A stretch of DNA of 6,607 nt from an uncultured Bacteroidota bacterium (GTDB lineage: Bacteria > Bacteroidota > Bacteroidia > 2-12-FULL-35-15). The position numbers were made by a program, and so were the translations under genes. Each line of letters begins with the position of its first letter. Within the stretch, counting starts at the first letter, position 1. The DNA lies in the NCBI GenBank assembly GCA_903881065.1, contig CAIRRW010000193.1, positions 1-6,607 of the forward strand, given 5' to 3'. The notes beneath the pieces were generated by a model, which made no database searches, had not been told where the DNA came from, and saw only the letters and a list, made by a program, of their open reading frames with translations. Positions 1 to 5,983 of the stretch are shown in pieces.

Positions 1-154
1 TCTCAAAAAATTTATTTATTTCTGCCAGATATACCCTTTCCTCCAATTCTTTTATTAGAAGTACAAATCCTTACCTATCGGTATTTCAGTTTTCTTTTAA
101 ATGGGTTGTGTTTAGAGGTTATATAATAATTTTTAATCGAAAGAAGGAGCAGGC

Positions 155-199
155 GAATTGAAATTAAAATCTTGGTTTGTTCCAGATTTCATTTAATTC
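155..199. repeat. Imperfect stem-loop in the leader region
   Basis: Outer arms GAATT (155-159) and AATTC (195-199) continue as AAAT/ATTT after a bulged G at 160. After a small internal loop, AAATCT (167-172) plus GG (174-175) pair with CC plus AGATTT (182-189), with T173 bulged and a 6-nt loop. That gives about 17 base pairs. Neither side is followed by a clear U-run, so it is not a typical terminator. It may be a chance structure, the 3' end of an upstream transcript, or a structured site about 120 bp ahead of the response-regulator promoter. Confidence 0.35.
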
Positions 200-321
200 A
201 ATCTAAGGAAATGGAATAATTAATTAGCCTAAATAAAAAATGAAAGAGTATCCCAATATTTTTAAAATAATATTTTTTTAAACTAAGCATTGTTTTTTTA
301 GGAAACATATATTATTACTAT

Positions 322-329
322 TATATTTG
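322..329 (+). promoter_or_regulatory. Bacteroidota-type -7 box for the response regulator
   Basis: TATATTTG matches the TAnnTTTG consensus recognised by the primary sigma factor of Bacteroidota. No good TTTG -33 box is seen at the usual 17-21 bp spacing (TTTA at 297-300 is the nearest). Transcription would start near 336, giving a leader of about 70 nt before the ATG at 404. The -7 match is direct; its use is inferred. Confidence 0.55.
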
Positions 330-403
330 CATTAAATAGAGTTCAAGTGATTTTTATACTCATTATTATAAAGAAGAATAGCAATTACTAAAGGTAATCC
401 TAC

Positions 404-796
404 ATGAAAAAGTTAAAATGTATATTGTTAGTTGATGATAATGATGCAGACAATTATTTTCACAAACTTGTGATTAATGAGATGAATATTACCGACAATA
501 TTCAGGTTGTAACAAATGGCTTTGATGCGTTGGAATATTTAAATAATGATAATAATATTTTACCTGAACTAGTTTTTTTGGACATTAATATGCCAAAGAT
601 GAGTGGATGGGAATTTATTGAAGAGTTCAAAAAAATTGATCCTGTAAAAAGGAGGAAAATAGTAGTAGTAATACTCAGTACTTCAATTAATCCCGACGAT
701 TATAATAGAGCTCAAGATTCCGCTGAAATTTCTGATTTTGAGACAAAACCACTAGATGCAGAAGCAATAGAAAATATCATCTATAAGTTCTTTTGA
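404..796 (+). CDS. Single-domain response regulator (CheY/Rcp1-like receiver)
   Basis: This 130-residue protein is essentially one receiver domain with no DNA-binding or enzymatic output domain. Visible hallmarks are the acidic pair D11-D12 after strand 1 (ILLVDD), the phospho-acceptor D60 in LVFLDINMPKMSG, a Ser/Thr switch region at S92-T93 in VVILSTS, and the conserved K115-P116 pair. It should accept phosphate from a histidine kinase or phosphorelay and signal by protein contact in the cytoplasm. Stand-alone receivers of this type are abundant in Bacteroidota, but the partner kinase is not in this window. The ATG at 404 places the first beta strand immediately at the N terminus, as expected, and a weak purine-rich AAAGG lies at about 390. 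The gene converges on the next gene, with 94 bp between stops and no clear hairpin there. The family call is firm; the pathway is unknown. Confidence 0.93.
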   Translation: MKKLKCILLVDDNDADNYFHKLVINEMNITDNIQVVTNGFDALEYLNNDNNILPELVFLDINMPKMSGWEFIEEFKKIDPVKRRKIVVVILSTSINPDDYNRAQDSAEISDFETKPLDAEAIENIIYKFF

Positions 797-890
797 TAGT
801 TTTTTGATTCCTGCTAGCTTCATCTTGGTAAATCAGTGAACCATTAATTATAATAAAACTAGTAAAAAAAATTTAAAGGAGTGTTTGAGA

Positions 891-1955
891 TTAGTGTCTC
901 CTACCACCTTTTCGACCACCATCAACTCTTTTGCCACCTTTAGCATTCTTTTCCTTTTTTGCTTTTCTTGAATTTTGCTTACTCGCTTTTCTTTTCTGAC
1001 GCGATTTGCTATTTTGATTTAGTTTATTATTCTCACTATTGCTATTCGCTCTACTCTCATTTTTTTGTCCATTATTTTCAGTAGTTCTATTTTCTTGAGG
1101 CGCTCTATTTTGATTTGCTGCAGGGCTTCTACTTGTATTATTGATGGGAGTTATTGCACCATTCACTGTTCCTGATCTGTAAGCCAAACGTTCAGGAGCA
1201 TATTGATGACTAACCGTCATAGATACACTTCTGCGTGATCCGTATAAAGTGCCTGCGGCTGTTAAACGAACAACTGCTGTTGAACGGTAAAAACCTCCCC
1301 ATGCATAACAGCGCATATAATGCCAACGCCAAGGATGAACATACCAAGGAGACCACCATCTTGGATAAACTCCCCAATAGAATGGGGAAACCCAAGGCAC
1401 ATATAAAGGTGCAAAAATAAATCGAACACAAGGCCATCCCCATACGTTTACAATTATAGGGCGAACTGCAAAATCAGAATAATCCGTGTTGTAGCCACCT
1501 AATTTCCCCTTTGGAACCTCTTTTTCATCATAAGGTTCAATAATTTTCTTTTCACCATATAATTCTTCATCACCTACTATCTGTAATGTTGCTGATTCGT
1601 CTGCGTCTTTTTGTAATTCAATAACTGCAATGTCCTGTGTTTCTTCCTTACTTACTGCAACTTTCAGAACAATCGCATGGGTATTGTCTTTCATCAAATC
1701 ATGAACGAAAATATAATCCGTTTTGCCATCATTGTTCAAATCAAGATTGTTTAAGTAGTTGGCTTCTGAATTAAGCTTCTTTTCAAAATCCTCCAGCGAA
1801 GAAGATTGTTTAAACATTTCCAAGGCACCATGCAAACTAAAGTGGTCTCCTGGAAGACCAATGCTGTCAGCTATAATCTCTTCATTTGTTTGAGAGAAAA
1901 TAGAATTAGAAAATAGTGTTAGACAAATTAGTATAATATGATTTATATGTTTCAT
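891..1955 (-). CDS. Exported protein of unknown function with Ca-loop-like motif, Trp/Tyr-rich centre and basic tail
   Basis: This 354-residue protein starts with a signal peptide (hydrophobic residues 7-20, probable cleavage near SIFS-Q22), so it is exported. Residues 36-140 look like a compact folded domain. It contains D72-L-N74-N-D76-G77-K-T-D80, which fits the DxNxDGxxD calcium-loop pattern, followed by beta-rich sequence (AIVLKVAVS, DIAVIELQK, LQIVGDEELYG). Residues 170-223 are extremely rich in Trp, Tyr and Pro (VWGWP, PRWWSPWYVHPWRW). Residues 265-320 are Asn/Ser/Gln/Arg-rich and probably disordered. The last 35 residues are mostly Lys, Arg and Gly. I recall proteins of similar layout as hypotheticals in Bacteroidota but cannot name a family. 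The distal regions may bind the envelope, polysaccharide or nucleic acid; this is a guess. A minus-strand terminator at 2084-2112 separates it from the gene upstream, so it should have its own promoter, but only a poor TAGTGTTG box (2022-2029) is seen. Confidence 0.85.
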   Translation of the reverse strand: MKHINHIILICLTLFSNSIFSQTNEEIIADSIGLPGDHFSLHGALEMFKQSSSLEDFEKKLNSEANYLNNLDLNNDGKTDYIFVHDLMKDNTHAIVLKVAVSKEETQDIAVIELQKDADESATLQIVGDEELYGEKKIIEPYDEKEVPKGKLGGYNTDYSDFAVRPIIVNVWGWPCVRFIFAPLYVPWVSPFYWGVYPRWWSPWYVHPWRWHYMRCYAWGGFYRSTAVVRLTAAGTLYGSRRSVSMTVSHQYAPERLAYRSGTVNGAITPINNTSRSPAANQNRAPQENRTTENNGQKNESRANSNSENNKLNQNSKSRQKRKASKQNSRKAKKEKNAKGGKRVDGGRKGGRRH

Positions 1956-2083
1956 AGTATTCTGAAATTAAAATATGTTTAATTCATAGACAGAAAATGC
2001 ATAGAATGGTTTAAATTAAGTCAACACTACATAAAAATCAGATACTATTAGTTTACAGTTATTTATTAGTGTAAGCTAGGCAG

Positions 2084-2112
2084 AAAAAATGCTGGTGAAT
2101 ACACCAGCATTT
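2084..2112 (-). terminator. Intrinsic terminator for the small membrane protein gene
   Basis: A perfect 11-bp stem, AAATGCTGGTG (2087-2097) with CACCAGCATTT (2102-2112), encloses an AATA loop. On the minus strand the stem is followed by a run of six U (complement of 2084-2089, partly within the stem). It lies about 57 bp past the stop codon at 2169 and should end that transcript before the 891-1955 gene. Confidence 0.85.
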
Positions 2113-2168
2113 ATACAACACATTCAAATGAGTACTAGGCACAGAGAATCTAACCGTTAATTGCTTCC

Positions 2169-2369
2169 TTACTCTTTAGCTTCTTCTTCTTTTAGAAAAG
2201 TAAACAACAATGCACCCATTACCGTGCCAAATAAAGTGCAGTTTATAGGTCTTGAAGTAATAGAAGAGTTATTGTAATGACGGCCAAAAAAATAGTAGTA
2301 AAGGAATCCGCACATAGCGCCTATGGCTAATCCTAAAATTGTTTGCTTGTATTTATTTAGAAATCTCAT
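2169..2369 (-). CDS. Small two-helix membrane protein, DUF6132-like
   Basis: This 66-residue protein has a short basic N terminus (MRFLNKYKQ) and two probable transmembrane helices, about 11-28 (LGLAIGAMCGFLYYYFFG) and 42-59 (INCTLFGTVMGALLFTF). It ends in a charged KEEEAKE tail. The pattern G-x-x-x-G-A-x-x-G-F-x-Y-Y-Y-F-x-G, then S-I-T-S-R-P, then T-L-F-G-x-x-x-G, resembles DUF6132 membrane proteins of Bacteroidota. In these, as I recall, the inter-helix loop reads like GC..G.CPITSNP. Here the loop is G29-RHYNNSS-ITSRP and lacks those cysteines; the only Cys residues, C20 and C44, lie in or at the edges of the helices. The function of the family is unknown. The ATG at 2369 sits just ahead of the basic segment. 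A perfect -7 box lies about 38 bp upstream and a terminator follows the gene, so it is probably transcribed alone. The DUF assignment is from memory and tentative. Confidence 0.72.
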   Translation of the reverse strand: MRFLNKYKQTILGLAIGAMCGFLYYYFFGRHYNNSSITSRPINCTLFGTVMGALLFTFLKEEEAKE

Positions 2370-2406
2370 TGTGTATGTTTTGTTTTTTCTCTCACAATTA
2401 ACGCCT

Positions 2407-2414
2407 CAAAAGTA
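2407..2414 (-). promoter_or_regulatory. -7 box for the DUF6132-like gene
   Basis: Read on the minus strand this is TACTTTTG, a full match to TAnnTTTG. The expected start point near 2400 gives a leader of about 30 nt. The nearest CAAA (a minus-strand TTTG, 2443-2446) is 28 bp away, too far for a standard -33 box, so only the -7 element is well supported. Confidence 0.6.
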
Positions 2415-2608
2415 TTTAAAGCTCAGTAAAAAATATATAGTACAAATTAGTATTGTTATGTAGTTGAAAATATGACAACATTAATTTCTTTCTTAATAAT
2501 TATTGCATCTATATAACTATTGAAATACACTCGGATCTGTGATTATAACGGTATAAAGATAGATGTGTTTTAAATTATTTATCCTCATTCTAAAGTTCAC
2601 TAAAAGGA

Positions 2609-2637
2609 TTTCTATTAAAACATTTTAACTACTTTAG
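2609..2637 (+). promoter_or_regulatory. Possible weak promoter of the M3 peptidase gene
   Basis: TTTC (2609-2612), 17 bp and TACTTTAG (2630-2637) resemble the TTTG / TAnnTTTG arrangement, with one mismatch in each box. A start near 2642 would leave a leader of only about 15 nt before the ATG at 2657. No better match is seen between 2415 and 2656. Confidence 0.35.
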
Positions 2638-2656
2638 CCGCTCAAATAATTTTAAA

Positions 2657-4828
2657 ATGAAAAATAAAATATCTAACTTAAAATCCATTTATCCGTTTGT
2701 GTTTGTCACACTTGTAATTGCAACTGGGTGTACACCAAAGAAAACAGATAATTCTAAATCTTCAGAAATGAACAGTAATAATCCATTAGTTCAAAAGTGG
2801 GATAGCCGTTACAATGGAATTCCTCCTTTTGACAAAGTAAAAGTTTCGGATTTTCTTCCCGCAGAAGAAATTGCTATTGCAGAACAGCGCAATGAAATTA
2901 AAGCAATTACGGTGAGTAAAGAATCACCAACTTTTGTCAACACGATAGAAGCATTGGAAAAAACAGGTAATACTCGTAAACGTGTGGAGTCGGTATACTA
3001 TGTTTGGCAATCAAATATGGGTTCTAATGAATTGGATTCTGTTCAGGAGAAAATGGAGCCTCGTATAGCTGCTTTTGGAGATTCAATTATTCAGAATACT
3101 GCTTTGTTCAAACGCATTGAGGCTGTTTATAATTCTCCAGAGAAAAATAAACTAACACCAGAACAACTACGTTTGTGTTATAAATATTATACCAACTTTG
3201 TGCTTGCAGGTGCAAAACTTGATGATAAAAGCAAGGGAAGAGTTGCAGAAATAAACCAAAAACTTGCTGCATTGTTTACTAAATTCAATCAGCATCAGTT
3301 GGCCGATGAAGGAGATAAATATATGGAGATAACAGATGCAAAGGATCTTGCTGGATTGCCTGAAGAGTTAAGAACTGCAGCAGCTAATGCAGCTGAAAAG
3401 AAAGGGAAAAAAGGAAGCTGGATTATTGCCAACACCCGTTCATCTATCGAACCGTTTTTAACCAATGCAACCAACAGAACTCTTCGCGAAAAAGCATGGA
3501 GAATGTTTATTAGCCGTGGAGATAATGGAGATGCGAATGATAACAATGCAATAATTCCTGAAATTTTACAATTGAGAGCAGAACGTGCAAAATTATTAGG
3601 ATACCCTACACATGCACATTGGCGCCTAGCTGACAAGATGGCTAAGACACCTGAAAAGGCAATGGAACTGCTTGAATCGGTATTTACACCGGCAGTAGAA
3701 CGTGTGCACGAAGAAGTAAAAGATATGCAGGCTATTGCAGATAAAGATGGCGCAAAAATAAAATTAGAAGCATGGGATTATCGTTTTTATGCAGAGAAGG
3801 TAAGAAAATTAAAATACGATCTTGACCAGAATGTGGTGAAACAATATCTTCAATTGGAGAAATTGCGTGAAGGACTCTTTTATGTTGCCGGTGAATTGTT
3901 TAATCTGCAATTTACACAAATTACTGATGTGCCGGTTTTTCATCCTGATGTTAGAGTATTTAAGGTAACCAATAAAACCACAGGCAAACAGGTTGGTATG
4001 TGGTATTTTGATCCATATGCACGCAAAGGAAAACGCTCAGGAGCTTGGATGACAGCTTATCGTGATCAAGAAAAACTTAACGGTGATATTACTACTATTG
4101 TTTCCAATAACTGTAATTTCATTAAGGGAAAAGAAGGGGAGCCAGTGTTAATTTCCTGGGAAGACGCATCAACACTGTTTCATGAATTTGGCCATGCTTT
4201 ACATGGTTTGAATTCAAATGTTAATTATCCATTACTTTCAGGAACCAATGTGGTTACTGATTATGTCGAGTTTCCGTCACAGTTACTTGAAAGATGGCTT
4301 GCAACGCCAGAAGTGTTAAATCAATTTGCTTTAAATTACAAAACCGGCACACCAATACCAAAAGCATTGGTTGATAAAATCAAGAATGCATCAAAGTTCA
4401 ATACAGGTTTTACAACGGTTGAAACTTTATCAAGTGCATTAGTAGATATGAAAATACATCTTGCCGGCGATGCGAAAATAGACCCAAAGACATTTGAAAA
4501 AGAAACGTTAGAAGCTTTACATATGCCATCAGAAATGGTTATGCGACATCGCTTGTCTGCGTTCGGACATATATTCTCCAGTGATGGATATTCTGCCGGA
4601 TATTACAGTTACTTGTGGGCTGATGTATTGAGTGCAGATGCGTTTGCTGCATTTACCGAAGCTGGAGGTCCTTATGACAAAGGAGTAGCAAAAAGATTGT
4701 ATGACAATATATATAGTGTAGGAGGAACGATTGATGAAGCTACTGCTTATCGTAATTTCAGAGGACATGAGCCTACTACTGATGCTTTGATGATTAAATT
4801 AGGATTTAAAGTAGTTCCTAAAAAATAG
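2657..4828 (+). CDS. M3 family metallopeptidase, peptidyl-dipeptidase Dcp type, predicted lipoprotein
   Basis: This 723-residue zinc peptidase belongs to family M3 (thimet oligopeptidase/Dcp). The zinc site is H509-E-F-G-H513, with the third ligand E538 in VEFPSQ exactly 25 residues after H513, the M3 spacing. The C-terminal substrate-binding motif HIFSSDGYSAGYYSYLW begins at H638 and supplies conserved tyrosines Y645, Y649 and Y652. The order HEFGHALHGL, SGTNVVTDYVEFPSQ, DGYSAGYYSYLW follows Dcp, which removes C-terminal dipeptides from short peptides. E. coli Dcp is 681 residues; the extra length here is mainly the N terminus. Residues 11-25 (YPFVFVTLVIATGC) form a signal sequence ending in a lipobox-like ATGC, so C25 is probably lipidated. 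The following TPKKTD lacks the acidic surface-export signal of many Bacteroidota lipoproteins, suggesting a periplasm-facing anchor. Its role is likely peptide turnover for nutrition or recycling. It appears monocistronic, with no Shine-Dalgarno and a strong terminator. Confidence 0.94.
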   Translation: MKNKISNLKSIYPFVFVTLVIATGCTPKKTDNSKSSEMNSNNPLVQKWDSRYNGIPPFDKVKVSDFLPAEEIAIAEQRNEIKAITVSKESPTFVNTIEALEKTGNTRKRVESVYYVWQSNMGSNELDSVQEKMEPRIAAFGDSIIQNTALFKRIEAVYNSPEKNKLTPEQLRLCYKYYTNFVLAGAKLDDKSKGRVAEINQKLAALFTKFNQHQLADEGDKYMEITDAKDLAGLPEELRTAAANAAEKKGKKGSWIIANTRSSIEPFLTNATNRTLREKAWRMFISRGDNGDANDNNAIIPEILQLRAERAKLLGYPTHAHWRLADKMAKTPEKAMELLESVFTPAVERVHEEVKDMQAIADKDGAKIKLEAWDYRFYAEKVRKLKYDLDQNVVKQYLQLEKLREGLFYVAGELFNLQFTQITDVPVFHPDVRVFKVTNKTTGKQVGMWYFDPYARKGKRSGAWMTAYRDQEKLNGDITTIVSNNCNFIKGKEGEPVLISWEDASTLFHEFGHALHGLNSNVNYPLLSGTNVVTDYVEFPSQLLERWLATPEVLNQFALNYKTGTPIPKALVDKIKNASKFNTGFTTVETLSSALVDMKIHLAGDAKIDPKTFEKETLEALHMPSEMVMRHRLSAFGHIFSSDGYSAGYYSYLWADVLSADAFAAFTEAGGPYDKGVAKRLYDNIYSVGGTIDEATAYRNFRGHEPTTDALMIKLGFKVVPKK

Positions 4829-4852
4829 ACATTAATAAGTATAATTCTTAAG

Positions 4853-4911
4853 AAACATTTACAAAAGGAGCGAACGTTCTACGTTAGCTCCTTTTGTAAA
4901 TGTTTTGTTTT
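4853..4911 (+). terminator. Long hairpin terminator of the M3 peptidase gene
   Basis: A perfect 19-bp stem (4853-4871 with 4887-4905; AAACATTTAC... and ...GTAAATGTTT) continues, after one G-A mismatch (4872/4886), as AACGT/GCGTT-type pairing at 4873-4877 with 4881-4885 around a 3-nt loop. A T-rich tail (TGTTTTGTTTT) overlaps and follows the right arm. It begins 25 bp after the stop codon. The tail favours plus-strand termination, though so stable a stem might also hinder transcription from the convergent side. Confidence 0.9.
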
Positions 4912-4960
4912 GATGGCGAACCTTGTTTATTCTACTAATTCCTTTCACCAACTGTAACAA

Positions 4961-4993
4961 CAAAAAGCCATTAAATCCAGCCTTTAAATGGCT
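4961..4993 (-). terminator. Intrinsic terminator of the SRPBCC gene
   Basis: AGCCATT (4966-4972) pairs with AATGGCT (4987-4993). The stem continues as AAA/TTT (4973-4975 with 4983-4985) past a bulged A4986, with a 7-nt loop. On the minus strand it is followed by TTTTTGTTGTT, including the complement of the A-run 4962-4966. It lies 10 bp after the stop codon at 5004. Confidence 0.78.
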
Positions 4994-5003
4994 GTAATGC
5001 TAT

Positions 5004-5471
5004 CTATTTTTGATTATTAAAAAGTTTTTCTAATTTAATATGCCTGTATACAAATATTTCAGTGAGCCTTTTCTTTATAAAAAGTTTATTTAATATTCGC
5101 CCGATAAATCCGAATGAAATTTTATAATGCACTATGTCTGTCATTTCTATGCCACCTTCTACTTCTTTTATAAAATGTTTATGATGCCATAGTTTATAAG
5201 GTCCGAAACGTTGTTCATCAACAAAATAATGTAAATGTTCAATATGCGTTATTTCAGTTACCCAATGCATTTTAATACCCGATATTGGAGTTAAATAATA
5301 TTCAATTATTTGTCCGGCATACATCGTATTAATATCAGTTCCATCGGTAATGATATTAAAATTCATATAAGCAGGTGTAATTTCAGATAGGTTTTTGGGT
5401 GAAGAGATAAAATTCCAGACTGTTTTTAAATCAGTTTTCAATAATTGAGTAGTCTTAATAGTATGCAGCAT
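5004..5471 (-). CDS. SRPBCC (START/Bet v1-like) ligand-binding family protein
   Basis: This 155-residue cytoplasmic protein has no signal peptide or membrane helix and spans one SRPBCC domain (about 140-160 residues), a helix-grip fold with a hydrophobic cavity. The pattern is that of the common bacterial group: V18-W-x-F-x-S-S-P25-x-N-L-x-x-I-T-P33 (first helices), M36-N-F, a G53-x-x-I-x-Y58 strand, W70-x-T-x-I-T75, then D85-E-Q-R-F-G-P-Y-K-L-W-H-H97 and M110-T-D-x-V-x-Y116, ending in a long helix (RILNKLFIKKRLTEIFVYRHIKLEKLF). Members bind lipids, quinones or other hydrophobic ligands, but the ligand here cannot be read from sequence. The ATG at 5471 starts directly with the first beta strand (HTIKTTQLL). 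The upstream region has only a one-mismatch -7 box (TATCATTG, 5507-5514, minus strand). The gene converges on the M3 peptidase gene and carries its own terminator, so it is probably a single transcription unit. Confidence 0.86.
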   Translation of the reverse strand: MLHTIKTTQLLKTDLKTVWNFISSPKNLSEITPAYMNFNIITDGTDINTMYAGQIIEYYLTPISGIKMHWVTEITHIEHLHYFVDEQRFGPYKLWHHKHFIKEVEGGIEMTDIVHYKISFGFIGRILNKLFIKKRLTEIFVYRHIKLEKLFNNQK

Positions 5472-5601
5472 TATTATTCATTTTTATAACTAAGTAAAAC
5501 TAGTAACAATGATAATTAATAAATGTTTACTTGATACAGTTGCATACAATGTTTTCCTGCTTTTGCACAAACGATAGAAAAACAAACAGGAATAATTGTA
5601 C

Positions 5602-5636
5602 AGCATTATTTTAAAACTTAAAATAATGCTATTTTT
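5602..5636 (+). terminator. Orphan hairpin with plus-strand U-tail
   Basis: A perfect 13-bp stem, AGCATTATTTTAA (5602-5614) with TTAAAATAATGCT (5618-5630), has a 3-nt AAC loop and is followed on the plus strand by ATTTTT. This is terminator-like, yet no plus-strand gene ends upstream: the preceding gene (5004-5471) runs the other way. It may end a short non-coding transcript, or block readthrough in this gap. A U-run is lacking on the minus strand. Confidence 0.6.
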
Positions 5637-5649
5637 AATCATTCGATAT

Positions 5650-5742
5650 TTATTTCAGTTCCTTCCCGAAGTCAGATAAAGATGCTTTGTGAAATTTTGT
5701 CTGTATATTAATTAATAATGATTGTAGTGTTTTATCTTCCAT
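5650..5742 (-). CDS. Possible 30-residue ORF or gene remnant
   Basis: On the minus strand ATG (5742-5740) opens 30 codons ending with TAA (5650-5652). The peptide begins MEDKTLQSLL and ends SDFGKELK. Its mix of alternating hydrophobic and charged residues looks more protein-like than most short frames here, and would form amphipathic helices. The frame can be extended upstream only a few codons (LKKLS, with TTG codons) before a stop. There is no recognisable promoter or ribosome binding site, and I do not recognise the sequence. It could be a very small protein, the 3' remnant of a decayed gene, or chance. Confidence 0.25.
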   Translation of the reverse strand: MEDKTLQSLLINIQTKFHKASLSDFGKELK

Positions 5743-5799
5743 GCTCAACTTCTTCAAGAGTTGTTATTCAGTCAATCGTTAGTTTTTATGTTGTTTTCG

Positions 5800-5967
5800 C
5801 CCAACTTCAATGCAGCTACTCCGAACTACAGAGCAGGTACTACTAACTACAGAGCAGCTATTCCACACTATATAGCAGGTTCTCCAAACTATAGAACAGC
5901 TATTCCGAACTATAGAGCAGATACTCCAAACTACAAAGCAGCTATTCCGAACTACAATGCAGATACC
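5800..5967 (+). repeat. Tandem array of eight 21-bp repeats with 42-bp higher-order period
   Basis: There are eight consecutive units of exactly 21 bp, starting at 5800, 5821, 5842, 5863, 5884, 5905, 5926 and 5947. The consensus unit begins CCGAACTAC, continues AGAG and ends CAGCTATT, and no unit carries an indel. Odd and even units differ systematically at the end: units 1, 3, 5 and 7 carry CAGCTACT or CAGCTATT, while units 2, 4, 6 and 8 carry CAGGT or CAGAT followed by ACT, TCT or ACC. The array therefore grew as a 42-bp dimer. In the frame from ATG 5788 to TGA 5974-5976 (62 codons) it encodes a heptapeptide PNYRA(A/G/D)(T/I), but there is no signal peptide, ribosome binding site or domain to show this is a gene. 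The minus strand is also open across the array, a usual side effect of periodic sequence. There are no unique spacers, so it is not CRISPR. Confidence 0.9.
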
Positions 5968-5983
5968 TTGCATTGAAGTTCGG
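5947..5983 (+). repeat. Terminal hairpin: last repeat unit plus inverted copy
   Basis: The last unit (CCGAACTACAATGCAG, 5947-5962) is followed, after a 5-nt loop, by its inverted copy TTGCATTGAAGTTCGG (5968-5983). All 16 positions pair except one A-A mismatch (5954/5976), counting a G-T wobble next to the loop. The first unit of the array has the same variant bases (AACTTCAATGCAG), so 5798-5814 and 5969-5985 also form a 17-bp inverted pair with one mismatch that brackets the whole array. Downstream lies a T-rich stretch (CTTTTAGTTGTTTTT), so the hairpin could act as a plus-strand terminator. Confidence 0.8.

Larger units (their letters stand above)
1..403. other. A/T-rich intergenic region upstream of the response regulator
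   Basis: I see no convincing gene on either strand. Frame 1 of the plus strand is open from the window edge to a TAA at 124-126 (41 codons), but its translation is hydrophobic with no recognisable motif, so it is most likely chance in A/T-rich DNA. It could still be the tail of a gene lying to the left. The stretch contains an imperfect stem-loop (155-199), several homopolymeric T and A runs, and a promoter-like -7 box close to the downstream gene. Confidence 0.6.

Noticed and set aside
1..126. Frame 1 open from the window edge to a TAA at 124-126, as a possible gene tail
   Set aside because: Only 41 codons, low-complexity hydrophobic translation with no motif; a run of this length is plausible by chance and cannot be judged without the left flank.
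3295..3636. Minus-strand open frame of 113 codons inside the peptidase gene
   Set aside because: It lies wholly within the well-supported M3 coding sequence and has no recognisable features.
4853..4905. Insertion-sequence or MITE ends based on the 19-bp inverted arms
   Set aside because: The arms are only 15 nt apart, no target duplication is seen, and the position just after a stop codon with a T-tail fits a terminator better.
5800..5967. CRISPR array
   Set aside because: The 21-bp units follow each other directly with no unique spacers, and no cas genes are present.
5788..5976. 62-residue repeat protein starting at ATG 5788
   Set aside because: No ribosome binding site, promoter or signal peptide was seen, and the minus strand is equally open. 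Kept as a possibility in the repeat entry, not called a gene.
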